From Paracyclopina nana (lineage: Eukaryota > Arthropoda > Copepoda > Cyclopoida > Cyclopettidae): a stretch of 64,000 nucleotides of DNA. Location: contig JAGUCH010000006.1 in the NCBI GenBank assembly GCA_019096065.1, positions 3,120,001-3,184,000 of the forward strand. The letters are read 5' to 3'. Positions within the stretch are counted from its first letter, which is position 1. Each line of letters begins with the position of its first letter. The position numbers and the translations under genes were made by a program. Below are positions 45,259 to 55,598 of this stretch, in pieces. The notes beneath the pieces were generated by a model, which was given only the letters and a program-made list of their open reading frames with translations, did no database searches and was not told the origin of the DNA.

Positions 45259-48200
45259 TCATCCAAGCAAGGCCCTGATTTCCTTATGCATGTGACACAA
45301 AAAGTCCACGTATGAGAAGTTATCCACTGAAGCTCCTGTAGCCCCTGGAGCAGCCCTGTCCTCGCACAAGTAATGCCTGAACAAAATGTCCAGCTTGTCA
45401 CGCTGCCGCACGAGGACAAGCCTCATGTAGTATCGATTTCTCTCCCTCCTGATCTGATCAATCACGGCTCGCACATTTTTCGAGGCTGGACTGTCCCTTT
45501 CAACGAGCCTCGTTTTGTCGATGTCAATCTGGGCAGCGGTCTGCACGCCAAACACGTCCTGGATCCAAACGGGGTCCGCGGCCAGCCCGATGTACATGAA
45601 CAAATAGAGGCCGTTCTCAAGCAGATACACGCCATCGTCGCTGATCTTGTCGATAGTGCATCGAATGGGCCTGAACAAGTAGAATACTCGAATTTAGCAG
45701 ATTTTCTCATTTCCACTTGAGGAATGTTGAGTACCTGGGCATCTCGTTGTCCTGAAGGTCATGAATGGGGTAAAGTCTAGGGTAAAAGAAGGCCACGGAT
45801 GTGGAAATGTCCATGGACGACAATGCAGCCATGAGGAAGGCCCTGTCATCACATCCAACATCGGCACCTCCGGACAACGCGTCCGACTTGAGCAAGCAAT
45901 TCGTGTAAAGGGGCAACAGCTTCATGCACTCGGGCAGAATGAGCTGTCCGGCTGAGCTGGGGCTGGCACAGTTTTTGCGGTAACAGGCCAGAATTTGCGC
46001 ACAGTTGGCGATCAAGTTCTCCTTTACGGCTTTTGGATTCGTTTCCATCAGCCTCGAAATGCTCTGCTTGGCTGTGAAGTTTACAAGAGCATCTAGCTCA
46101 CCTGTGCGGAATAAAAAATGGCTAAGTAATGCAAAGAACAATTGTGCACAATAGAAGCTTACAGTTTCGGTACATTTCGGCCATTGAGGAGCCAGTATTG
46201 AGAGATAAGCTAATAACTCGAAGCCTTCGCTGCCCCGAGCACGAGGTGAACAAGATGGCTGCCTGAATGTACACCCCATCCTCCTCAGTGATCTTGTCGT
46301 CGTACTTGATTTCACAAGCCATGGCCATGTCCGAATTAATGGCTGCGCACTCAGTGTCAGTAGTATTGGCCATGAAGAACGAGCCATAAAATTCCACAGG
46401 CCTCACCCCCGTCGAAGTTCGAATTCGCATAATGGCATCGAAGACAATCGGTCGGCTCAGATTGTGACGCAAGTCAGCCAAAAACCTCTCACCGTCGAGG
46501 TCAGGTTGGAAATACGTGTACTTGTACATTTGGCCTCCAGTCAGACGACAAGCCTAAAAGAAAAAAGAAAAATTATAACGAGCCACTAATTATCAATTTG
46601 GCCAGATCAATCCTTTAAATAACGCGGGCAAAAATAAAAATGCTAAGTGGGAACGCATTAATTGGCATCAAATTTGGCCAGGTTATGACGCAATCAGAGA
46701 TACGTACTTGGTTAAGAGTAGCGACGTCAATGTAAGCATTGTTGAAAAGGAAAAGATCAACGCTGCAACCAACAGCTACACATTCTTGACCAAAATTATT
46801 GTACACCTTTGTTTGAGGGGTGAGCACCGTCTTCTCTTTTTCAGTACCTGCAATCAAAAGTTGGCTTTATAGACTTCATGATTTGAGTGCTACCAACTAA
46901 AAATAGCTTGCCTAAAACTTTTCTATCGTCTCTGTTTTTCAGCTTTCCTGGAGCTTCAGCAACGGGCAAATTGTGATGGAAGACAATCAGCTTTCCCGCA
47001 CAATTGGCAGCCTAAAACAATGATATGAAAAGTGAAAGATTGGCACTTAACAAGGATCGCGATATTCGTTACTTTAAATGCTTCTTTTCCGGCTTGAATG
47101 ACCGGGCCGAGAACAGTTTCCGTTTCTCGGGTGTCGGCGTACATTTGCGGTATTTGTTCCATGAGACTGTCAATGACAGCCTCAGAGTCCTCAACTTTGC
47201 ACATGAATCCGTCAACCAGGGGAACAAACATGTCGTTGACATCGCCCACAGTCATTTGCTGAGGCTGAGTTAGAGCTCCTTTGATGTTGTAGAAATTGAT
47301 TTTGCTGTCATAGGTCATGAATCCGACTCGCATTCGTTCCTGGAAAAAACGGGGTACAGGTTGAAAGAAGCCATTCGGGAACCTTGGTAATATTTACCTT
47401 ATCACAATTCATATCACGGGGCAAATGTTTCAGCATCTCCTTCATGTTTGAGCAGATGAGCTGAACTATGCCCTCTTTGATCATGGGATAGCTGACATCG
47501 ATGGCGAACAAGACAGCAGGCACTTTGGGCTCAATCCCATCCCTGCAGTAGTCCTTGGTGGCCAAGCTCTCATAGGAGCCCAAGCAGAGCTCCGGCCGCT
47601 GGAAATGATCCACGCGCTGACCGTTGTGGTCCAAATGCTGGAAATACTCTGCGGGCACCTCCGTTGTGGCCTTGCAGAACACACACTGGAACCGACGGCC
47701 TCCGTCAATGAACTGCATCATGGAGCACATGTAGGCCTTGCAGCGGACACAACGAACAGGTCCCGATGGCCCGAAATCTGTCACAGGCGGCTCTATCTCT
47801 TCGGGACCCACCTTGGCAAATGGCGAGACGACGAGTCCAAATGGCACCCCGGATTGCTTGCGCATATCTTCAGACGAAGGAACGTAATACATGGTTGACC
47901 TCATGAACCTTGGGCTCGCGTTGCCAAAGTCTCTAACCACGAATTTCGTCGTGACGAGAGGTGGAGGGGCGCCTTTTTCACGGGTGTCAAAGTAGCCACC
48001 ATTAGCTTTTTGATCTTCTTCCATGACTTGAATCGGCGAGGGCATTTGATCAGGATCTAAAGTTCTTCTTGAAGGGCTGGTGGCAGATTGGGGCCCAAAT
48101 GAGTTGGCACCAGGTGGAAGCATTCCAGGACGTGGGGGCAATTGTCCTGCTTGTCCGGGCATTTGCCCAGGTCCTGGAGGGGGTGGCATTTGGTTGCCCA

Positions 48201-49169
48201 TTGGAGGCATTTGGTTGCCCATTGGAGGCATTTGACTGCCCATCGATGGCAATTGATTGTTCATTGGGGGCATTTGATTGCCCATTGGAGGCATTTGATT
48301 GCCCATTGGAGGCATCTGATTGCCCATTGGCGGCATTTGATTGCCCATTGGAGGCATTTGATTGCCCATTGGAGGCATCTGATAGCCCATTGGTGGCATC
48401 TGATTACCCATTAAAGGTGGCATTTGCCCACCTGCAGGTGGCATTTGATTGCTGGTTGGAGGCATTTGGCTACCTGCAGGTGGCATTTGATTGCTTGTGG
48501 GCGGCATTTGCCCTGGACCCAAAGGAGGTGGTGCCATTCCCCTTTGGGGCATGGTTTGCTGTTGTGGTTGACTTGTCATTGGCCTCGGAGGCCCAACGCT
48601 GCCTGCTCCAGGCTGAGACATGGGAGGAGCAACGCTTGGCATCGATTGAGGCGGCTGAAATTGGCCTTGTGGTCGGGGAGGACCTGGGGGTAATTGTTGC
48701 TGTTGAGATTGAGGAGGTCCAGGGGGTCCAAAACCTGCTGGAGTGTTCGATCGTGGAGGCTGCATGAAATGTCCGTTCGAGGCAGGAGGACCTTGAGGTC
48801 TGGGGGGACCCTGCATTCCAGGTGGACCTTGCATTCCCGGAGGCCCATTGATTCCAGCTGGTGGTCCAAAAGACTTGGGCTGTCCTCCAGGAGGCCCGAA
48901 ATTCCCATTAGGTGGACCTGGCGGCATTTTTACGCCACCAGGTGGACCAAAGTTATTGTTCAACATAGGCTGTTGCCCGTTGACCCCATTCGTCCTATGA
49001 ATGAGAATTCATGAAGAGTGATGAAAATGAAATTGAGGCAGATGTCTTACGGTGGCCGAGGCAGTCCAACTGGCCCCATTGGTCCGGGTGGCCCCATTGG
49101 TCCGGGTGGCCCCATTGGCCTTTGCGGAGGCTGTCCGAACTGCGGCCTCGGAGGTCCGGCTGTTTGCAT
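45259..49169 (-). CDS. Sec24CD: COPII coat cargo-adaptor subunit Sec24C/D
   Basis: Eight exons (49169-49051, 48994-47398, 47339-47073, 47011-46912, 46847-46708, 46553-46163, 46101-45735, 45670-45259) encode about 1130 residues. Sec24 selects cargo at ER exit sites as partner of Sec23. A Pro/Gly/Gln/Met-rich disordered N-terminus (about 1-340) precedes RRTLDPDQMPSPIQV, typical of the C/D class. Then come the zinc finger (CVRCKAYMC...CVFC), the trunk (DVSYPMIKEGIVQL, ADTRETETVLGPVIQAG), the beta-sandwich/helical parts (LTGGQMYKYTYFQ, CAQILACYRKNCASPSSAGQ) and the gelsolin-like end (VYLLENGLYLF, YVDFLCHMHKEIRALL). Intron 4 has a GC donor (TTAG/GCAAGC at 46911-46910). The frame is open upstream of the first ATG, back to an AG at about 49261, so a further 5' coding exon is possible. 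Confidence 0.94.
48181..48500. repeat. Sec24CD: 21-bp coding minisatellite in Sec24
   Basis: About fourteen near-identical 21-bp units encode the heptapeptide M-P-P-M-G-N-Q and variants (A-G-S, T-S-N) in the disordered N-terminus. A second, shorter 21-bp repeat (G-P-M-G-P-P-G type) lies at about 49078-49125 in exon 1. Confidence 0.85.
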
Positions 49170-50041
49170 GTCGTAGACGTCAAATTGTCCTTGGTCTTGT
49201 TTTCTCGTTCTTGCGATGACACGATGAAGTTCCACGTCAGCCGATGACAACCGGGTCTGTGGGTCCGATTTTTAGTTGATCAAAATGGCCGTCGCTGTGA
49301 ACGTCATCAAAAGTACTTGTAAAGTGCCTCTATGACGTCATCAAAAGCTGCGAAAACTGTTTTGCTCAACTTGGGGAGTAAACCAGCGAAAAAGTTTACC
49401 CACTGTAATTTCGCGATACATTAATTGCCTTGTTTTGTTTCACACAATAATTTCAATTTTAGAGGCTGTTCCTTAAAGAAAGAATGTGAAAATTGAGAAA
49501 ACGCTTGTTAAAGAGCTAAGAGAAGGAAATCTCAAATTTTGATCAGACGCGATCAGATTTTACCACGCACGGGAGGATGGTAGAATAAGTGAGAGTTTTC
49601 TCAGTTTTTCAGAAGGTCATAGAAGAACCGAGCAATTAATTTTAAGCTCTTTCAAATTGCATGTTTTACTTAATACTTAGTGATAGTATCAAGATTAAAA
49701 CGAAACTTCTAACCAATATCTGTAATATCTTTTAAAAAATCATTTTTAAAAGGCTTTCAATAGAAAATTTCTTAAGTTAACTGGTACCATATGATTAGTG
49801 TGTGTGTTAGACTTGGCTTAAACTCAAAGCGAGCCGACTAAATTAAGGCAATTTTGTCCTAGAAAATCTGTAAAATGCAGAACATGCACGTAATAAGTTA
49901 AAATATTTAGGTTTTCAAAACATTTTCTGGCATTTTCTTACAGTTTAACTTCATAAGTTTGAATAAACAATAATTTATTACTGTATGTAAGTTGTCATCC
50001 TTTTGGAAAGTTGGCTTACTTTTTCGATCATTGCCGTAACA
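49170..50041. promoter_or_regulatory. Divergent spacer between Sec24 and M3 peptidase
   Basis: About 870 bp between opposed starts. The Sec24-proximal part contains GACGTCA-like CRE motifs (TGACGTCA at about 49333-49340). The rest is AT-rich. No coding support. Confidence 0.4.
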
Positions 50042-52501
50042 ATGATTTGCCGATTTATTTTACAGAAGGGCGTTCGAATTAATAGAGCTTTACGCACGAG
50101 CACCAAGTGTTCACATTTGACTGGTCCATTAGCCTTCAGAGTCAATTCATTGAAAGCTTTTTCAACGTTTTCCTACCAATCTAACCACGCTCAAGCCGCT
50201 TCATTTGCTAAAACATTAACTCTGCAGCTAGCTTCGAAAAGGTAAACAAACAAAAGTTTTCATTGAGTGTTAAGGTTTGACATTCAACAATTTTAGGTTC
50301 TATTCTCCAAGTTTAATAAATATGGATGATCTACCGGGAATCTACGCTCAATGGAATTTCGAAACTGTCACCCCTGCCGAAATTGAGAAGCGAACCGATG
50401 ACTTGATCAAGTCGTATGGAGCCAAGTACGACCAAGTCGGAAGCATCAAGGCGGAAGATGTCACTTTTGAAAACACCATTCAAACCTTGATTGGACTCGA
50501 ATGTGAGCTGTACACCAATGAGAGTCCCCTGGAGTTTCTTCAAAACGTGTCACCCGACAAGGCCATCCGTGATGCTTCTGTTGCGGCTGACAAGAAGCTC
50601 TCTGCCTTTGGCGTGGAGTTGTCCATGAAAAAAGACATTTTCGACAACATTTGCGCGTTCAAAGACAAATTCGGACTCGACGGGCTGACTGATGAGCAAA
50701 AACGCTGGGTGGAAAGGGCCATAATTGACGGAAAACGAAGTGGCCTTCATTTGGACAAAGAGAAACGAGACCAAATTACGGCTGTGAAAAAGAAAATCGC
50801 CGATTTGGAGACCCAGTTCTCGTTCAACCTCAACGAGGATACGTCTTGCGTGTATTTAAGTATTGAAGAATTGGAGGGCGTTCCACAAGACTTGATTGAC
50901 TCTTTCGAAAAGGTGGAATGCACTTTTTGTCGTCATTTCGAAGTGAAAATCTAATTTGAATCTTTTTTTGCAGAATGACGAAGGAAAGTGCAAAGTGACA
51001 ATGCAATATCCTCAGTTTTTCCCCTCGAGCAAAAAGGCCAAACGGTCTGAGACTCGCAAGAGGCTCGAGACTTGCTACCAATCGCGTTGTTTAGTTGACA
51101 ACACCAAAATCTTGGAGGAACTGGTTGAGCTACGCCAGCAACAGGCGGATCTGCTGGGCTATGCCAACCATGCTTCCTACGTTCATGAATTGCGTATGGC
51201 GAAGAAGCCAGAGAATGTGACCAAATTTCTCTCGGAATTGGCTGCTAAATTGCAGCCATTGTGGAGCGAGGAGAGAAAGGAGCTATTGGAGCTCAAGCAG
51301 AAAGAATGCCAAGAAAACGGTTGGGAGTTCGATGGGAAATTGAATTTCTGGGACATGAAGTACTACTGCAATATGCTTGAGGAGACCAAGTATTCAGTGG
51401 ACCAACAAAAGCTTAAGGAGTATTTCCCTCTGCCCAAAGTCACCGAGGGCCTTCTGAAAATCTACCAGGACTTACTGAGCCTCAAGTTTCAGCTCATAGA
51501 GAACGTTCGCTTGTGGCACGAAGATGTCACCCTGGTATGTGCTCGTTGGAAACATTCTCTGTATGCAGTGTCAGGAATATTAGTTTTTGCTTTTCAGTAC
51601 TCTGTGAAGGACAAAGACTCGGATGAGCTGTTGGGCTATTTTTGTCTGGATCTGCATCCTCGAGAGGGCAAATATGGCCATGCCTGCGTGAATCCTGTGC
51701 AACCTGGATGCCTGAGGACCGCTGACGGCAAGAAACAAGCTGCCTTCGCGGCCATGCTTGCCAACTTCAGTAAGCCCACTGAGGACAAGCCCTCTCTACT
51801 GGATCATGGCGAAGTGGAGACCTTTTTCCACGAGTTTGGCCACGTGATGCACTCGATTTGCAGCAAAGCAGAGACGGCGAAATTTTTCGGAACCTCCGTG
51901 GAGCGTGATTTCGTGGAGGCTCCCTCTCAAATGCTGGAGAATTGGTGCTGGGAGGAGGAGACCCTGAAGCTGATGTCAGGCCATTACAAAGACGGCTCTG
52001 AAATCCCTTCAGAGTTGATGGAGAGTTTGGTAAAGTCGAGGCTGGCCTCGGCTGCCGCTTTCAACTTGAGGCAAATCATTCTGGGCACTTTCGACCTTCG
52101 CATCCACACGACTGGAAAGGCAAATACTGCTGACACCTTCAGAGACACATACAAAGAAATCATAGGCATAGATACTATTCCTAACACGAGTATGCCTGCC
52201 AACTTTGGCCACATGGTGGGCTATGCCTCTCAATACTACGGCTACTTGGTAATCATTTACCATGCTTGTATGCTATGATTTTTTGACCTTTTTCTCTCTG
52301 CAGTGGAGTGAAGTGTTTTGCCATGACATGTTTGCTGCCAGGTTCAAAAAGGAGGGACTGCTCAACACCAAAGTTGGCATGGATTATCGCAACTGTATTC
52401 TGAGGCCTGGTGGCTCCAAAGATGCTCTGGACATGCTTAAAGACTTTCTGGGTCGAGAGCCAACTCAAGATGCCTTCTTGAGGGCCAAAGGTCTGAACTA
52501 A
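50042..52501 (+). CDS. M3 metallopeptidase, thimet oligopeptidase / neurolysin type, with mitochondrial leader
   Basis: Five exons (50042-50241, 50297-50912, 50974-51534, 51598-52248, 52304-52501) encode 741 residues. These zinc peptidases cleave short peptides (neuropeptides, presequence fragments) in cytosol or mitochondria. The zinc site is HEFGH (537-541) with Glu566 (FVEAPSQMLENW), spaced as in human THOP1. DLHPREGKYGHA, GMDYRNCILRPGGS and QDAFL also match. The first 85 or so residues are Arg/Ser/Lys-rich without acids (MICRFILQKGVRINRALR...), a mitochondrial-type leader. The internal ATG at 50323 (MDDLPG) would give a cytosolic form. Intron 3 (51535-51597) is 63 bp, in frame and stop-free. 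The loop FGHMVGYASQYYGY is one residue shorter than FGHLAGGYDAQYYGY of THOP1. Confidence 0.93.
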
Positions 52502-52560
52502 TCACTTTTTTGTGATGATGTGGGCAAATATATATTTGGAGGCTCTCAAGCAAGTGGCAT

Positions 52561-53507
52561 TTAATAATTGTTGTACACAGACTCTTGAGGTGAAATGGGG
52601 TAGCAATTTATGCCATTTCTGCTGCATAAAACCTCCCCATCAGCATTTTCTGCAATGAGAAAAAATTATCAATGGCTGTGAGACATACTTTGTGTTGCCG
52701 AGGCCTTTTTTATGGGCACTACTGAAAGAAGCCACATTGCACTAAATTGATATAAGAGAGATTTGCCAAAATTACCAGTTGTCGAGGCCTGCTGGTTGCT
52801 TGCGAATCTGCTTTCTCCACCAATCATCAAGTCTTGAGGGAATCGTCGCTGATGAAGGCCTTCAAGGCCACTGCTGCCAAAGGTTCGTTTCTTTTTTCCA
52901 AACCTTGTTGTGTAAAAGATTGGCCTTTCGCGTTCTAGTAGCAAGGTTAGTCTGTCAATATAATTGATTGTCCTTTTTTTTGAGGAGAAGTACACAACTC
53001 ACTTTTTTCCCCGCCAGTTTCTTGCACCCAGGATCGCAATGCTCTCCACATACTGTTATGCGTACTTGGAAGCTGTTGACGCAGCTTTGGCACTATGAGG
53101 GCAAGATTTCAAAAATCAATATGTTTGACATCATATATTCAACAGAGTAAAACTAGGGATATATAAATCGATTCACCAATAAAAAAGTCAGTACGAAAAA
53201 GGCCGAAAATCCGAGAAAAGCCGCAGCTGGAAATGTGCAGAAATAAATGGCGATGAATCGATATTTCAGGCCTTTGCACAAGAGTGAAAGGCCATAAATA
53301 TGTTGTAGTGAAAGACCGTGATTAATGAGTGTAATACGTTCTTTCTTTTTTGCTTAAAAACCCACCCGAATGGTCGTTGGTTGGATTGATGATTAGGTAG
53401 GAATTTTCGGGCTCAGCTCTCGTCTCGAGAACGAGGAGGGCCGCTGTCAATGCAATAAAGGCCAACAAAGGCCGAGGAGTAAGAGGAGGAGGATCGAGTC
53501 CTGACAT
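52561..53507 (-). CDS. RYamide/luqin-like RFamide neuropeptide precursor
   Basis: Four exons (53507-53366, 53092-53003, 52934-52776, 52649-52561), all joined in phase 1, encode 159 residues. A signal peptide (about 1-31, PLLAFIALTAALLVLETRA) is followed by a spacer. Then comes KKR-ERPIFYTTRFG-KKKR at residues 77-94: basic cleavage sites on both sides and a Gly amide donor, giving a predicted ERPIFYTTRF-amide. FYxxR plus an aromatic amide is the crustacean RYamide pattern. A C-terminal Cys pair (Cys139, Cys146) recalls luqin/RYamide precursors. The exon 3 acceptor has an ideal branch site (ACTAAC). Exon 2 supplies the KK of the upstream cleavage site, which supports it; skipping it also keeps frame. 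Only one amidated peptide is seen, where many precursors carry two or more. The 3' end faces the peptidase gene across 59 bp. Confidence 0.62.
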
Positions 53508-55351
53508 TCTAAGACTACTAACTGATCGTATATGGCTGTGGTGGCCTTTATTATGCTTCCCAAAACGAAGATAGCAAATCCGCATAATCCTTTTGTCAAA
53601 CATTCATTATTACTATTTATGTTATATATTAGAGAAGCTATAATTGCTATTTTTGTCATTCTGACTAGCGTAATCACAATTAAGGTCATGATGGGCATAT
53701 TGATATCCGATAAGGAATAACGACCCTCAACTCTATACGAGAAACCGCACCATTTTGGGCTGATTCTTTTGTATCCGAGGAACTATCTTTTTTTCTGCGA
53801 AGCTAGTCACTTTTCTAATTTGCTTTTACAAAAGAACTGACAACGCATAGCTCAGCTTAGTCGGACCAATTTCAGCTCAACTTCAACAGAATCCGCATTG
53901 AATATTACTCAATATCTATTTTATTTGAAAAGTGTAAAGCGCTGAAGGATGATCATTTTGCTAACTTTATATCAAGGTTGTCAGCTCTTTGTTTGTCAGG
54001 CTTTCACTATAACGTACGCAAGTAAATAGAGCCAAGTGGTTAGGTTTTTGTTGTAGTAGTGGATTTAAACTATCTTTAATAATTGTTTCACCATAAATGC
54101 ATCATGACTCAGCGTATGCACTTGTGTCGTCTCACATTATATCATGCAACATAAATCTTAAGAATTTTCTTCACACATGTACAAGATTTTTATGCAGAAG
54201 TGGATGTCAGCAAAAGTTGCTGGTTCTAGGGCCGAAAAGAGGTGGTGGAGGTCATGAAAGGGAAACAAATCGTTGTTATCAATTGTGGTTGTAATCTTAG
54301 TAGTAATAGTAGTAGTAATAGAGTAGTTTATCATGTAATATAGTACAAATAATCTCATCTCGCAATATATTGAATAGCAGCTAACATTACGATTCAGAAA
54401 ATGTAGTTTTCAGACCAGATACAGTGTTTTGTTATACAATTGCTTCTTGCCTTTTTTTGTGGGGAGGAATGTTCATAACTGATGACGAAAGGAGGGAAAC
54501 GATCTCGCATTCACACCATAATGATTTTTACCCAAGAAAAAAGTTAGAGTTGTAAAAGCATATCGTGAGCATATTTATTACATGTTTTTGAGGGATGTAG
54601 GGCGAAAAGAGTGTGGGGGTTTCGGTCGGGGAGACGCAAAAAAGAGATGCAGCAGTTTTTCAGAAATGCTTTCTTCAAAGGCAAATTTATAGAAGTAGTT
54701 AGTACATCAATAGCACGTTCTTGCATTAATAAAAAATGCAATAATCTTTTGTTCAATGCATCAATTCTTGTGTTGTCGTCGTCTTCTTCATGGATCATCA
54801 CTTCAGAGAGAAAAGAGAAAAATCGGAGGAAAAGGTATGAGAAAGCCCCTTTGTGCAAGGAGAGAAAGGAAATGAATTTGCGCGCGTTCACTATAATAGA
54901 TTTCCATGCCTTTTTTCGCGTCGTTGAATGGTTGTAGTATGAAGTAGGAAAAATCATGCTTTCTCAGCTTGTAATTCGTCAAATATGGCACCAATGCTCA
55001 AGATCTCGAAAAATTGGTGGGTCTATTATTTATTGGCGATGGCGACTTCTGCGGCTGCGGCGGTGAAATAACACATAATGAGAGGGTAGGGAGGGCGCGC
55101 GTTCGCACGCGCATCAGCTGAACACCGCGCACGCGCGCCAGCTGCATCCCTGCAAATATGGCAATGTTAGGCTCTTCTTTTCTTCCTTCTTAATTTCAGC
55201 ACGATAAATGAATTGATGAAATCCTGATGATGGGGCTGTCCACTTCTTCATCTTCATGAGCTGGTTGAAGTTGTAGTGTATTGAAGATTCGATTCGCAGC
55301 ATGAGATGAGGAGCAACTTCTTCTTGTATTATTGTATAATAATAAGGTTTA
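53508..55351 (-). other. Spacer between RFamide precursor and calcium-sensor gene
   Basis: 1.8 kb holding the precursor promoter and the 3' UTR of the calcium-sensor gene. It contains one inverted-repeat element (53822-54004). Overlapping open frames at 54544-54957 on both strands lack coding character. Confidence 0.45.
53822..54004. repeat. MITE-like element, CAAAGAGCTGACAAC family (copy C)
   Basis: The left end AAAGAACTGACAAC at 53831-53844 is inverted relative to GTTGTCAGCTCTTT at 53977-53990, followed by GTCAGGCTTT. It is about 180 bp, shorter than copies A and B, and non-coding. Confidence 0.5.
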
Positions 55352-55598
55352 TTATTGGACCACGTTGGGCGCCAACATTTTGGACAGCTCGTCATCCTGG
55401 AGACAGCCCCGAAGGAACTCTTCCTCGGTGAGGTGGCCATCGCCGTTCTCGTCCATCCGTGAGAAGATGTTCTTGGCCCTCTCCTCGGCCGAGTCGGTGG
55501 GCTTGGTGGCGCCAGCGCCAAGCATGTCGTAAATGGCTTGCACGATTTTCGTCATTTCGTCCTGATCAATCACTCCGTTGCCGTCAACGTCATACATC
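55352..55598 (-). CDS. Neuronal calcium sensor family protein, C-terminal exon (partial)
   Basis: One exon of 82 codons plus stop, entered in phase 2 after a TTTTTCAG acceptor. It has two canonical EF-hand loops, DVDGNGVIDQDE and DENGDGHLTEEE, separated by MTKIVQAIYDMLG...AEERAKNIFSRM. The DE-M-x-x-IVQAIY block and EEFLRG after the last loop match EF3-EF4 of the frequenin/hippocalcin/KChIP group of membrane-associated Ca2+ sensors. The N-terminal half (myristoylation site, EF1-EF2) was not found in the 8.4 kb upstream within the window, so the gene continues beyond 64000. Subfamily is uncertain. Confidence 0.8.

Noticed and set aside
48069..48767. 232-residue plus-strand ORF with repeated AFDCPLE units
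   Set aside because: It is the antisense of the Sec24 minisatellite.
53003..53092. Alternative frame of the precursor's exon 2 reading CVNSFQ...CGEHCDPGC as a cysteine-rich domain
   Set aside because: That frame is phase 0 at the donor and does not join the RFamide exon in frame, while the chosen frame does and supplies a dibasic site.
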